From assembly GCF_900172345.1 (NCBI RefSeq), contig NZ_FWFY01000003.1, positions 248,001 through 312,000 on the forward strand: a DNA stretch of 64,000 bases, in the 5' to 3' direction. Origin of the DNA: Limimaricola soesokkakensis. GTDB taxonomy: Bacteria > Pseudomonadota > Alphaproteobacteria > Rhodobacterales > Rhodobacteraceae. Positions within the stretch are counted from its first letter, which is position 1. Each line of letters opens with the position of its first letter. The notes under the pieces were generated by a model. It was not told the DNA's origin and searched no databases. It was given only the letters and a program-made list of their open reading frames with translations. Below are positions 57,213-64,000 of the stretch, piece by piece. A program made the position numbers and the translations under genes.

Positions 57213-57869
57213 TCAGTAGCCGGTCGGGCCGCCGAAGATCGAGCTGTCGGTCTCTAGAGATACCGTCTGGGCCGCGGGCTCGACGGTAGCGGTTTCCGCA
57301 GCGGCGGTCAGGGTCGGGGCGCTCGTCGCTTCGGAATAGGCGCCGCCGGAGGTCGAGACGCGATCCCCCTCGATGTTGATCACCGTGGGCCCGGTCGCGG
57401 TGGTCGTGGTGCTGGTCACCCGGGTATCGCTCGGGGTCGAACTCGGGACCGACGAGGTGCCGAGCGCTGAGGTCTCGACACGCCGACCGTTTTGCAAGGT
57501 GGTCACCGGGGGCGTTTCTGCCGGGGTGTCGATCACGGCGAAGCTTGCCGCCTCGGGGCGCAGGCGCGGCCGCTGGCCCACGCTTTCAGGGGCGAAGCGC
57601 GGGGCAGGGGCCGGGGCGGCTGCCGCCAGCGCGGCACCGCCGGAGGCGGCCGCCACGGTGCCCACGGCCACCGGCACGCCCGCCTTGCGCGCAGCTTTGC
57701 GCAGCTTCTTCTCGGCCTTGATGGCCTGCTTGGTGTTCCCGGAGACGACGGCGTTGAGCATCTGCACCACGGCGCCGCCCCCGTTGATCCTGAACTTGGG
57801 CTCTGCGTTGAGGGCCATGGGAGCGGTGGCGATGGTGAGCGCGGTGCCGAGGCCGATGAGCGTCTTCAT
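57213..57869 (-). CDS. Secreted Ala/Thr/Ser-rich protein of unknown function
   Basis: A 218-residue exported protein that I do not recognise. A signal peptide (MKTLIGLGTALTIATAPMALNA) is followed by a conserved-looking block KFRINGGGAVVQMLNAVVSGNTKQAIKAEKKLRKAARKAG, then a low-complexity region rich in Thr, Ala, Pro and Ser, ending SSIFGGPTGY. AGGAGA lies before the ATG. No enzymatic motif. It lies 68 bp downstream of the gshA-like gene and could share its transcript. Confidence 0.82.
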   Translation of the reverse strand: MKTLIGLGTALTIATAPMALNAEPKFRINGGGAVVQMLNAVVSGNTKQAIKAEKKLRKAARKAGVPVAVGTVAAASGGAALAAAAPAPAPRFAPESVGQRPRLRPEAASFAVIDTPAETPPVTTLQNGRRVETSALGTSSVPSSTPSDTRVTSTTTTATGPTVINIEGDRVSTSGGAYSEATSAPTLTAAAETATVEPAAQTVSLETDSSIFGGPTGY

Positions 57870-57937
57870 GGGATCTTCTCCTGAATCGGATTTGGCTTGA
57901 CAACGGCGCAATCTTCGTTCCGTTCCCCGCCGCGTGA

Positions 57938-59089
57938 TCAACTCGGCGAAACTTCGCGTTCCACGCCTTCCATGAACTCCTGCGACACGCCACGCAGCAT
58001 CTCGCGCAGCGCCTCGCGCGGCTCGGCCCCGTTGCCCCGCGCCGCGTCGTAGGCGCGGCGCTGCCGCGTCGCCGAGGAACCGCGATGCGCGATCCGCCGG
58101 GTGTCACGCAGCTCGTCGAGGCATCCCAGCGCCCGGGCGTCGCCCTCCATCATCTCCTCCAGCTCGCCCAAGAGTTCCTCCATCGGCCTGAGCGCGTTGC
58201 GCCCGAGGTCCAGCAGGGTGCCTTCCGTGCCGTAGCGCTGCGCGCGCCAGCGGTTCTCTTCGATCAGGAAGCGATCATAGACGCGCCAGCGCTTGTTCTC
58301 GGTCTTGAGCCGCCACAGCATCCGCATCACGCATTGCACGAAGGCGGCCACGGACAGCGCTTCCTCCATGCGCGGCATCACGTCGGCGATGCGCGTCTCC
58401 AGCGTCGGCCAGGCCTCGGAGGGGCGCAGGTCCCACCAGATCTTGCTGGCATCCTCGATGATCCCGGCCTGGACCAGCGCATCGACCATCTTGCGATATT
58501 CGGCCCAGCTCTCGATCCGCGGCGGCAGGCCCGAGCGCGGGCACTGGTCGAAGACGTTGAGCCGCCATGACGACAGCTGCGTGTCCTCGCCGCGCCAATA
58601 GGGCGAAGAGGCCGACAGCGCGAGCACGAAGGGCAGGAAGTAGCTTGCCTGTCCCATCAGGTCGGCGCGAAGCTCGTGATCCTCGCCCAAGCCCACATGG
58701 ACATGCATGCCGCAGGTCATCAGCCGCCGCGCGATGCCGCCGATATCCTCGGCAATCTTGTCGTAGCGCGCGCCCTGACCGGTGCCACGGCTTTCGGGGT
58801 CGCCCCAAGGGTGGCAGGAGACCGCGACAAGGGCGAGGCCGTGATCCTGCGCCACCTCGGCGAGACGGCCACGCAGATGCGCGAGATCGGCGCGCGCCTC
58901 CGAGATGTTCGCGGCGACCGAGGTGCCGATCTCGATCTGGCAGTCGCGGAACTCGGGGCTGACATGGTCGCCGAGCCGCTTTCTCGCGGAGTCGAGCATT
59001 TCGCTCGGCACGGCGGCGAGGTCCATCGTCTTGGCGTCGACGACGAGATATTCCTCCTCGATGCCGAGGCTGAAGGCGGGATCAGTCAT
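57938..59089 (-). CDS. Carboxylate-amine ligase / glutamate-cysteine ligase type 2 (YbdK family)
   Basis: A 383-residue GCS2-family ATP-grasp-like ligase. Seen: SLGIEEEYLVVDAKTMDLA, CQIEIGTSVAANISEARAD, MTCGMHVHVGLGEDHELR, PYWRGEDTQLSSWR and WWDLRPSEAWPTLETRIADV, all YbdK-type motifs. YbdK has weak glutamate-cysteine ligase activity; in this organism it may make glutathione or another gamma-glutamyl or carboxylate-amine product. An upstream ATG at 59122 exists; MTDPAFSLGIEEEY fits the family start better. Confidence 0.93.
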   Translation of the reverse strand: MTDPAFSLGIEEEYLVVDAKTMDLAAVPSEMLDSARKRLGDHVSPEFRDCQIEIGTSVAANISEARADLAHLRGRLAEVAQDHGLALVAVSCHPWGDPESRGTGQGARYDKIAEDIGGIARRLMTCGMHVHVGLGEDHELRADLMGQASYFLPFVLALSASSPYWRGEDTQLSSWRLNVFDQCPRSGLPPRIESWAEYRKMVDALVQAGIIEDASKIWWDLRPSEAWPTLETRIADVMPRMEEALSVAAFVQCVMRMLWRLKTENKRWRVYDRFLIEENRWRAQRYGTEGTLLDLGRNALRPMEELLGELEEMMEGDARALGCLDELRDTRRIAHRGSSATRQRRAYDAARGNGAEPREALREMLRGVSQEFMEGVEREVSPS

Positions 59090-59154
59090 GGGGCGGCCCT
59101 CCGGTAATGTTGCCGGGGCCAACGCCTCTTGCAGCGAAACGGGTCCGGACCGGC

Positions 59155-59553
59155 TCAGCCGACGCGGAGCGTACCGCGCATCCTTGGATGGATCGCGCAG
59201 AGATAGGGATACTCGCCGCGTGCCGAAAAGCTCATCCGAACCGATTGCCCGGAGCCAAGCCGGCCGCTGTCGAAGACGCCGCTTTCCGAGGTCACGGTAT
59301 GGGGGGCGATGTCGCGATTGGTGAAGACCACCGTGTCGCCCGGTGCAATGGCGATGGCCGCCGGCACGAAGGCGAAGCCTTGTATCGACACCTGGTGGAC
59401 CTGTCCCATGGCCGGCGTTGCCGGAACTGGGCGGGTCGGGGCGGGGGGCGGAACTGCGGGGGCGAGACCGCCCGCGCGCGCGGCCAATGCCGCGAGGGGC
59501 AGGGCGACGCCTGCGGTGATGGCGCGGCTAAGTAATTGACGACGCGTCGGCAT
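59155..59553 (-). CDS. Secreted cupredoxin (plastocyanin-like), probable Tat substrate
   Basis: A 132-residue type I copper protein. Its N terminus MPTRRQLLSRAITAG carries a twin arginine before a hydrophobic stretch, so Tat export is likely. After a Pro-rich linker (residues 30-48) the cupredoxin domain has the copper ligands His in APHTVTSESG and Cys, His, Met in YLCAIHPRM. The family ferries electrons in the periplasm or acts in copper homeostasis. Partner not evident; it diverges from nothing and lies between two minus-strand genes. Confidence 0.91.
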   Translation of the reverse strand: MPTRRQLLSRAITAGVALPLAALAARAGGLAPAVPPPAPTRPVPATPAMGQVHQVSIQGFAFVPAAIAIAPGDTVVFTNRDIAPHTVTSESGVFDSGRLGSGQSVRMSFSARGEYPYLCAIHPRMRGTLRVG

Positions 59554-59637
59554 GACAGGATCCTCCGCGCGCGAAATGCGCGATGGGGACAGCGTCTCGC
59601 GGACGCTGCCCCCTGTCCAGTCGCGTTGACGTGAGCC

Positions 59638-61137
59638 TCAGTCCATCGGCTTGAAGTTGAACTCGCCGCCGTCCTTGATGCCCGACGGCCAGCGCGCGGT
59701 GACCGTCTTAGTCTTGGTGTAGAACTTGAAGCTGTCGGTGCCGTGCTGGTTCAGGTCGCCGAAGGCCGATTTCTTCCAGCCGCCGAAGCTGTGATAGGCC
59801 AGCGGCACCGGGATCGGGACGTTGATGCCGACCATGCCGACATTGACCCGGTTGGCGAAGTCCCGCGCGGCGTCGCCGTCACGGGTGAAGATCGCGGTGC
59901 CGTTGCCCATCTCGTGATCCATGGCAAGCTTCAGCGCCTCCTCGTAGGAGCCCGCGCGCACGGTCGAGAGAACCGGGCCGAAGATCTCCTTGCGGTAGAT
60001 GTCCATGTCCGGCGTCACGCGGTCGAACAGATGCGCGCCGACGAAGAAGCCGTTCTCGTAGCCCTGCAGCCGGAAGTCGCGCCCGTCGACCACCAGCTCG
60101 GCGCCCGCATCGACACCGGACTGCACGAGCTTGAGGATATTCTCCTTGGCGGCGGCGGTGACCACGGGGCCGAAATCGACGTCGTCGCCCGAGGTGTAGG
60201 GTCCGACCTTCAGGCTCTCGACCCGCGGCTTGAGCGCCAAGATCAGCCGATCGGCGGTCTCCTCGCCCACCGGCACGGCGACCGAGATCGCCATGCAACG
60301 CTCGCCCGCGGCGCCGTAGCCCGCGCCGACCAGCGCGTCGGCGGCCTTGTCCATGTCGGCATCCGGCATGATGATCATGTGGTTCTTGGCGCCGCCGAAG
60401 CACTGCACGCGCTTACCATGCGCGCAGCCTTTGCCGTAGATGTACTGGGCGATCGGGGTGGAGCCCACAAAGCCGATCGAGGCGATGCCCTCATGCTCGA
60501 GGATCGCGTCCACCGCTTCCTTGTCGCCGTTGACGACCTGCAGGATGCCCTTGGGCAGACCGGCCTCTTCCATCAGTTCGGCCAGCATCAGGGGCACCGA
60601 GGGGGCGCGCTCCGAGGGCTTGAGGATGAAGGCGTTGCCGCAGGCGATGGCGGGCGCGAACATCCACATCGGGATCATGGCGGGGAAGTTGAACGGGGTG
60701 ATGCCCGCCGAGACGCCGAGCGGCTGGCGCATCGAATACATGTCGATGCCCGGGCCCGCACCGTCGGTGTACTCGCCCTTCAGCAGGTGCGGCGCGCCGA
60801 TGCAGAACTCGACCACCTCGAGGCCGCGCTGCACGTCGCCCTTGGCGTCGGGGATGGTCTTGCCGTGCTCGCGCGACAGCGCCTCGGCCAGCTTGTCCAT
60901 ATCGCGGTTCAGCAGGCGCACATATTCCATCATCACCCGCGCCCGGCGCTGCGGGTTGGTGGCGGCCCATGCGGGCTGCGCCTTCTGGGCGGTCTCGACC
61001 GCGCGGTCGAGCTCGTCGCGCGAGGCGAGGGGGGCCTGGGCCTGCACTTCGCCGGTTGCGGGGTTGAAGACGTCCGCGAAGCGGCCCGAGCCGCCCTTGA
61101 CGTGTTCGCCGCCGATGTAATGGGTCAGTTCCTGCAT
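59638..61137 (-). CDS. mmsA: Methylmalonate-semialdehyde dehydrogenase (CoA-acylating)
   Basis: A 499-residue aldehyde dehydrogenase of the MmsA type, oxidising methylmalonate semialdehyde (valine catabolism) and malonate semialdehyde to propionyl-CoA and acetyl-CoA. Seen: ITPFNFPAMIPMWMFAPAIACGN, GFVGSTPIAQYIY, FGGAKNHMIIMPDAD and the nucleophile Cys in GAAGERCMAISVAV, plus EIFGPVLSTVRA. The NAD-site and catalytic-loop glycine pattern match MmsA rather than other ALDHs. A LysR regulator diverges from it, a common mms arrangement. Confidence 0.96.
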   Translation of the reverse strand: MQELTHYIGGEHVKGGSGRFADVFNPATGEVQAQAPLASRDELDRAVETAQKAQPAWAATNPQRRARVMMEYVRLLNRDMDKLAEALSREHGKTIPDAKGDVQRGLEVVEFCIGAPHLLKGEYTDGAGPGIDMYSMRQPLGVSAGITPFNFPAMIPMWMFAPAIACGNAFILKPSERAPSVPLMLAELMEEAGLPKGILQVVNGDKEAVDAILEHEGIASIGFVGSTPIAQYIYGKGCAHGKRVQCFGGAKNHMIIMPDADMDKAADALVGAGYGAAGERCMAISVAVPVGEETADRLILALKPRVESLKVGPYTSGDDVDFGPVVTAAAKENILKLVQSGVDAGAELVVDGRDFRLQGYENGFFVGAHLFDRVTPDMDIYRKEIFGPVLSTVRAGSYEEALKLAMDHEMGNGTAIFTRDGDAARDFANRVNVGMVGINVPIPVPLAYHSFGGWKKSAFGDLNQHGTDSFKFYTKTKTVTARWPSGIKDGGEFNFKPMD

Positions 61138-61173
61138 GTCCGGTCCTCCCGAAGAACGATCTGAGTTGGCATC

Positions 61174-61208
61174 ACTATAGCCTTGCAGAAATGCCGGTAG
61201 AAGCGGCA
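61174..61208. promoter_or_regulatory. mmsA promoter and candidate LysR operator
   Basis: In the 107-bp divergent gap, the dyad TGCCG-N7-CGGCA (61192-61208) has the T-N11-A type geometry of a LysR site. On the minus strand TATAGT (61179-61174) lies 12 nt from it and could be the mmsA -10, so the dyad would cover the -35 region. Binding is inferred. Confidence 0.5.
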
Positions 61209-61244
61209 GGGTGCCAAAACGGTTTTGCGTTTTTGCAGGATGGC

Positions 61245-62150
61245 ATGGAGAATTGGGACGATATCCGCGTCTTTCTCGCGGTAGCACGGGCCGAGAGCCT
61301 GTCGGGCGCGGCGCCGGGGCTGCGAATGGACCCGGCGACGCTGGGGCGGCGGGTGGCGCGGCTCGAGGAGCGGCTGGGCGCGGCGCTCTTCGTCAAGAGC
61401 CCCCAGGGCTACGCGCTGACGCCCCGTGGCGAGCGGCTGGCCGAACACGCCGGGCGCGCCGAGGCGGCGCTGGCTCGTGCCGCCGAGGCCGGGACCCCCG
61501 AACGCGGCCTATCCGGGCAGATCCGTATCGGCGCGCCGGATGGCTGCGCCAATTTCGTGCTGCCGCAGGTCTGCGCCGCGATCCAGGCCGAGAACCCGGA
61601 TCTGGAGCTGCAGATCCTCGCCCTGCCGCGCGTCGTGAACCTGTCCAAGCGCGAGGCCGACATGGCGGTTACGGTGAGCCCGCCGGAGGCGGGGCGCCTC
61701 ACCGTGCAGAAGATCACCGATTACCGGCTCAGCCTCGCGCAGCGGGCCGACGCGCCGGTGCCGACGCGGCTGTCCGATCTGGGGACGCGGCCGCTGGTCG
61801 GCTACATCCCCGACATGATCTTTGACCGGGAGCTCGACTATCTCGGCAGCCTTGGCGCGCAGGGCGTGCCGCTCGCCTCCAACTCGGTCTCGGTGCAGCT
61901 GCAGATGCTACGCCACGCCGGGATCGGCATCGTCCATGATTTCGCGCTGCCCTTCGCGCCGGAGCTGCGGCGGGTGCTGACCGACGAGCTGCGGCTGACC
62001 CGCGCCTTCTGGCTGGTGCGCCATGCCGCCGACCGCCGCTCGGCGCGGCTCACCCGTTTCGCGGCGCTGCTCGCGGCGGCACTTCGGGCGGAGGTGGCGC
62101 GGCTCGAGGCGGAATGCTTGACAGGAACGAGCGCCGGGCGCGACGGTTGA
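61245..62150 (+). CDS. LysR-family regulator, divergent from mmsA
   Basis: A 301-residue LTTR: N-terminal winged helix (DDIRVFLAVARAESLSGAAPGL, TLGRRVARLEERLGAALFVKS) and a substrate-binding co-inducer domain from about residue 90 (GQIRIGAPDGCANFVLPQVC). The ATG at 61245 opens MENWDDIRVF, typical of this LTTR subgroup. Position divergent from mmsA makes it the probable regulator, with a branched-chain amino-acid degradation intermediate as inducer (inference). It may be autoregulated via the shared gap. Confidence 0.93.
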   Translation: MENWDDIRVFLAVARAESLSGAAPGLRMDPATLGRRVARLEERLGAALFVKSPQGYALTPRGERLAEHAGRAEAALARAAEAGTPERGLSGQIRIGAPDGCANFVLPQVCAAIQAENPDLELQILALPRVVNLSKREADMAVTVSPPEAGRLTVQKITDYRLSLAQRADAPVPTRLSDLGTRPLVGYIPDMIFDRELDYLGSLGAQGVPLASNSVSVQLQMLRHAGIGIVHDFALPFAPELRRVLTDELRLTRAFWLVRHAADRRSARLTRFAALLAAALRAEVARLEAECLTGTSAGRDG

Positions 62151-62193
62151 TCCATGGCTCCCAACTCAGGGGGCGCTTGAAGAGGAGTGCGCC

Positions 62194-62628
62194 ATGCTCG
62201 TGCAACAGATCCTGAAATCCAAGGCCAATGACACCGTCGCCACCGTCGCGCCCGACATCACGGTGGCCGAGGCCGCGCGGCAGCTCTCCGAGAAGCGCAT
62301 CGGTGCCCTCGTGGTCTCTCAGGACGGCAAGCGGGCGCTGGGCATCATTTCGGAACGCGACATCGTGCGCGAGATCGGCCAGCGCGGCCCGGACTGCCTG
62401 TCCGAGAAGGTCGAGGAAATGATGACCCGCGATCCGGTCACCTGCCACCGCGACGAGGTGGCCGATGCGGTGCTGGCCCGGATGACCGAGGGGCGGTTTC
62501 GCCACATCCCGGTGGTCGAAGGCGAGGAAATGGTCGGGCTGATCTCGATCGGCGACGTGGTCAAGGCGCGGCTGTCCGAGCTGGCGATGGAGAAGGATGC
62601 GCTCGAAGGGATGATCATGGGCCACTGA
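62194..62628 (+). CDS. CBS-domain pair protein
   Basis: A 144-residue protein made of two CBS motifs (about 8-60 and 75-130), each with the signature ...VAEAARQLSEKRIGALVVSQ / VADAVLARMTEGRFRHIPVVE and the GIISERDIVREI / GLISIGDVVKARL strands. Tandem CBS forms a Bateman module binding adenine nucleotides. No effector domain is attached, so its partner is unknown. AGAGGAG precedes the ATG. coaD follows about 95 bp on. Confidence 0.95.
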   Translation: MLVQQILKSKANDTVATVAPDITVAEAARQLSEKRIGALVVSQDGKRALGIISERDIVREIGQRGPDCLSEKVEEMMTRDPVTCHRDEVADAVLARMTEGRFRHIPVVEGEEMVGLISIGDVVKARLSELAMEKDALEGMIMGH

Positions 62629-62722
62629 CGACGCCGCGCGCGGCTCCACGCGCGGGCCGGGGCCTTGCATCCCGGCCCGCCTTGGTGTCGTGTGCGCGCG
62701 CAACATGCGGCGGGGAGGCGTC

Positions 62723-63217
62723 ATGCGCATCGGTCTTTATCCCGGAACTTTCGATCCGGTCACGCTGGGCCATACGGACATCATCCGCCGGGCCTGCACG
62801 CTGGTCGACAGGCTGGTGATCGGCGTGGCGATCAATCGCGACAAGGGACCCTTGTTTTCGCTCGACGAGCGGGTCGCGATGATCGAGGCCGAGACCGCGC
62901 CGATCGCCGCTGCCTGCGGCTCGGAGATCGTGGTGCACCCCTTCGAGAACCTGCTGATCGACGCCGCGAACGATGTCGGCGCGCAGATGATCATCCGCGG
63001 CCTGCGGGCGGTGGCGGATTTCGAATACGAGTACCAGATGGTCGGCATGAACCGGATGCTCGACAAGTCGGTCGAGACCGTGTTCCTCATGGCCGAGGCC
63101 CGTCATCAGGCCATCGCCTCCAAGCTGGTCAAGGAAATCGCCCGGCTCGGCGGCGATGTCTCGTCCTTTGTGCCGCCGGGGGTCGAGGCGGCGCTGAAGG
63201 TGCGGCTCGACCTCTGA
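62723..63217 (+). CDS. coaD: Phosphopantetheine adenylyltransferase
   Basis: A 164-residue PPAT, the penultimate step of CoA synthesis. Seen: YPGTFDPVTLGHTDIIRRA with the HxxH-type TLGH, GVAINRDKGPLFSLDERVAMI, IRGLRAVADFEYEYQMVGMN and AIASKLVKEIARLGGDVSSFVP. GGGGAGGCGTC precedes the ATG at 62723; an upstream ATG at 62690 gives a longer, unsupported start. Length is normal. Confidence 0.97.
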   Translation: MRIGLYPGTFDPVTLGHTDIIRRACTLVDRLVIGVAINRDKGPLFSLDERVAMIEAETAPIAAACGSEIVVHPFENLLIDAANDVGAQMIIRGLRAVADFEYEYQMVGMNRMLDKSVETVFLMAEARHQAIASKLVKEIARLGGDVSSFVPPGVEAALKVRLDL

Positions 63218-63251
63218 TCGAGGGACCTCGGGGCCGCCGCGCGGCGTTGTG

Positions 63252-63267
63252 CCGGACAGCTGTCCGG
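63252..63267. promoter_or_regulatory. 16-bp perfect palindrome before the wall-protein gene
   Basis: CCGGACAGCTGTCCGG, centred 19 bp before the ATG at 63279 and overlapping the start of its ribosome site (GGAGGAG). It could be an operator or a small hairpin sequestering the ribosome site. No function established. Confidence 0.35.
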
Positions 63268-63278
63268 AGGAGCGCCAG

Positions 63279-64000
63279 ATGACCCCAACCCCGATCCGCC
63301 TTTCCCTGTCCATCCTTGCTCTCGCGGCCAGCGGCGCCGTCGCGCAGCAGGCGACGCAAAGCGGGGCGGACATCGCCGCCGAGACCCGCAAGGTTCTCGA
63401 AGGAACGGCCGGGCAGGACACGCAAGGTCAGGCGACCCAGCCCGCCCCCTCCGAAAGCCAGCCCCAGCAGCAGCCCCCGGCGCAACAGGATGCGCAAGGC
63501 GGGGCAGGGGCGGAGGCCCCACCCGCTACCGTCACCGCCCCCGGCGGCACCGCCGCGCAGCCCGAGACGCTGCGCATGCTGCAGCAAGGCGGCGCACAGC
63601 CGGTCGAGGCGCAGCAGGGAACCCCGGACAGCTCCGGGGCATCGGCGAGTTCGGGAGCTTCGGACGCCAGCGGCACCGCCGCCGCCCCGAGCGACACCTC
63701 CTCCACGGAGCCGATGCAGGCGCAGACCCCAAAGGTGCCGCCCACCCCCGAGGAGATCGAGGCCGCCAGCTACCAGGGCGGGCCGCTGCCGGACGGGCAG
63801 TCGGCGATTACCGTCAAGACGCAGATCCTGCTCGACCGCGCCGGGATTTCGCCGGGCATCATCGACGGCTGGAAGGGCGGCATGAGCGAGAGCGCCATCG
63901 CCGCCTTCGAGACGCGCGAGGGCTTCACGGCGGATGGGCAGCTCGACAGCCAGGTCTGGGACGCGCTCACCGCGACCCAGCCCGCGCCGATGCTGCAAAG
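63279..64000 (+). CDS. Exported peptidoglycan-binding protein, cut by window edge
   Basis: At least 240 residues, open at the right edge. A signal peptide (MTPTPIRLSLSILALAASGAVA) is followed by a long linker rich in Gln, Pro, Ala and Ser (about 25-165), then a PG_binding_1-like domain (about 175-240, VKTQILLDRAGISPGIIDGWKGGMSESAIAAFE). In this clade that layout often precedes an L,D-transpeptidase (YkuD) domain, which would lie beyond the window. GGAGGAG lies 9 nt before the ATG. The missing C terminus decides function. Confidence 0.78.
   Translation, partial: MTPTPIRLSLSILALAASGAVAQQATQSGADIAAETRKVLEGTAGQDTQGQATQPAPSESQPQQQPPAQQDAQGGAGAEAPPATVTAPGGTAAQPETLRMLQQGGAQPVEAQQGTPDSSGASASSGASDASGTAAAPSDTSSTEPMQAQTPKVPPTPEEIEAASYQGGPLPDGQSAITVKTQILLDRAGISPGIIDGWKGGMSESAIAAFETREGFTADGQLDSQVWDALTATQPAPMLQ

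Overview
This is a high-GC chromosomal window from an alphaproteobacterium, most likely of the order Rhodobacterales (Roseobacter/Paracoccus relatives). The evidence is gene content read by eye: a dctPQM-type TRAP transporter behind a DctB/DctD-like two-component pair, an ALA synthase (Shemin-pathway HemA), an arsR-aqpS-arsC operon of the rhizobial type, a bactofilin/M23 morphogenesis pair, stand-alone lpd, and paired DUF1236/SH3 secreted proteins. I cannot name the genus. No prophage, integrase, transposase or CRISPR array was seen; the window is mostly housekeeping chromosome with small accessory loci.

Layout. 0.1-8.3 kb: an AsnC/Lrp regulator, a cytochrome P450, then the C4-dicarboxylate locus (sensor kinase, regulator, two tandem regulator-type dyads, dctP, a strong stem-loop, dctQ, dctM, bidirectional terminator). 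8.3-13.4 kb, minus strand: tpiA, a SufA/HesB protein, a MscS channel, a SufT-like protein, a palindromic repeat, and arsC-aqpS-arsR with a near-leaderless promoter. 13.4-18.9 kb: tgt, an Old Yellow Enzyme homologue, lon, tRNA-Val(CAC). 18.9-25.4 kb: a phosphorylase-superfamily nucleosidase and a small unknown gene divergent from soxR across a SoxR-type box, a histidine phosphatase, tRNA-Val(TAC), a large FG-GAP protein, pirin, two identical tRNA-Asp genes and a second palindromic repeat. 25.4-36.3 kb: M20 peptidase, hemA, a RodZ-like protein, ispG, two paralogous SH3/DUF1236 secreted proteins, GNAT, DsbA-like thioredoxin, aminotransferase, amidase. 36.3-49 kb: methyltransferase, PBP1A, prfB, flavin monooxygenase, bactofilin plus M23 peptidase, DUF455, peroxiredoxin, AsmA-like giant. 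49-64 kb: queA, MFS, DUF924, lpd, small peptidoglycan-binding protein, uvrA, a secreted unknown, a glutamate-cysteine-ligase-like enzyme, cupredoxin, mmsA with divergent LysR, CBS protein, coaD, and a truncated peptidoglycan-binding protein at the right edge.

The most interesting points are (i) a DctD-type regulator with neither the GAFTGA loop nor the Walker A lysine, next to two helically phased dyads; (ii) an interspersed element family built on GCGTATTT...AAAGATGAA, found as two inverted pairs and two half sites, one of which supplies the start of the amidase gene; (iii) a SoxR box lying in a 19-nt spacer of a promoter that reads into an uncharacterised small gene; (iv) an ars operon with no efflux pump and a dyad over the arsR start codon. 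Most start codons were chosen by ribosome-binding site, signal peptide or overlap; uncertain ones are flagged.
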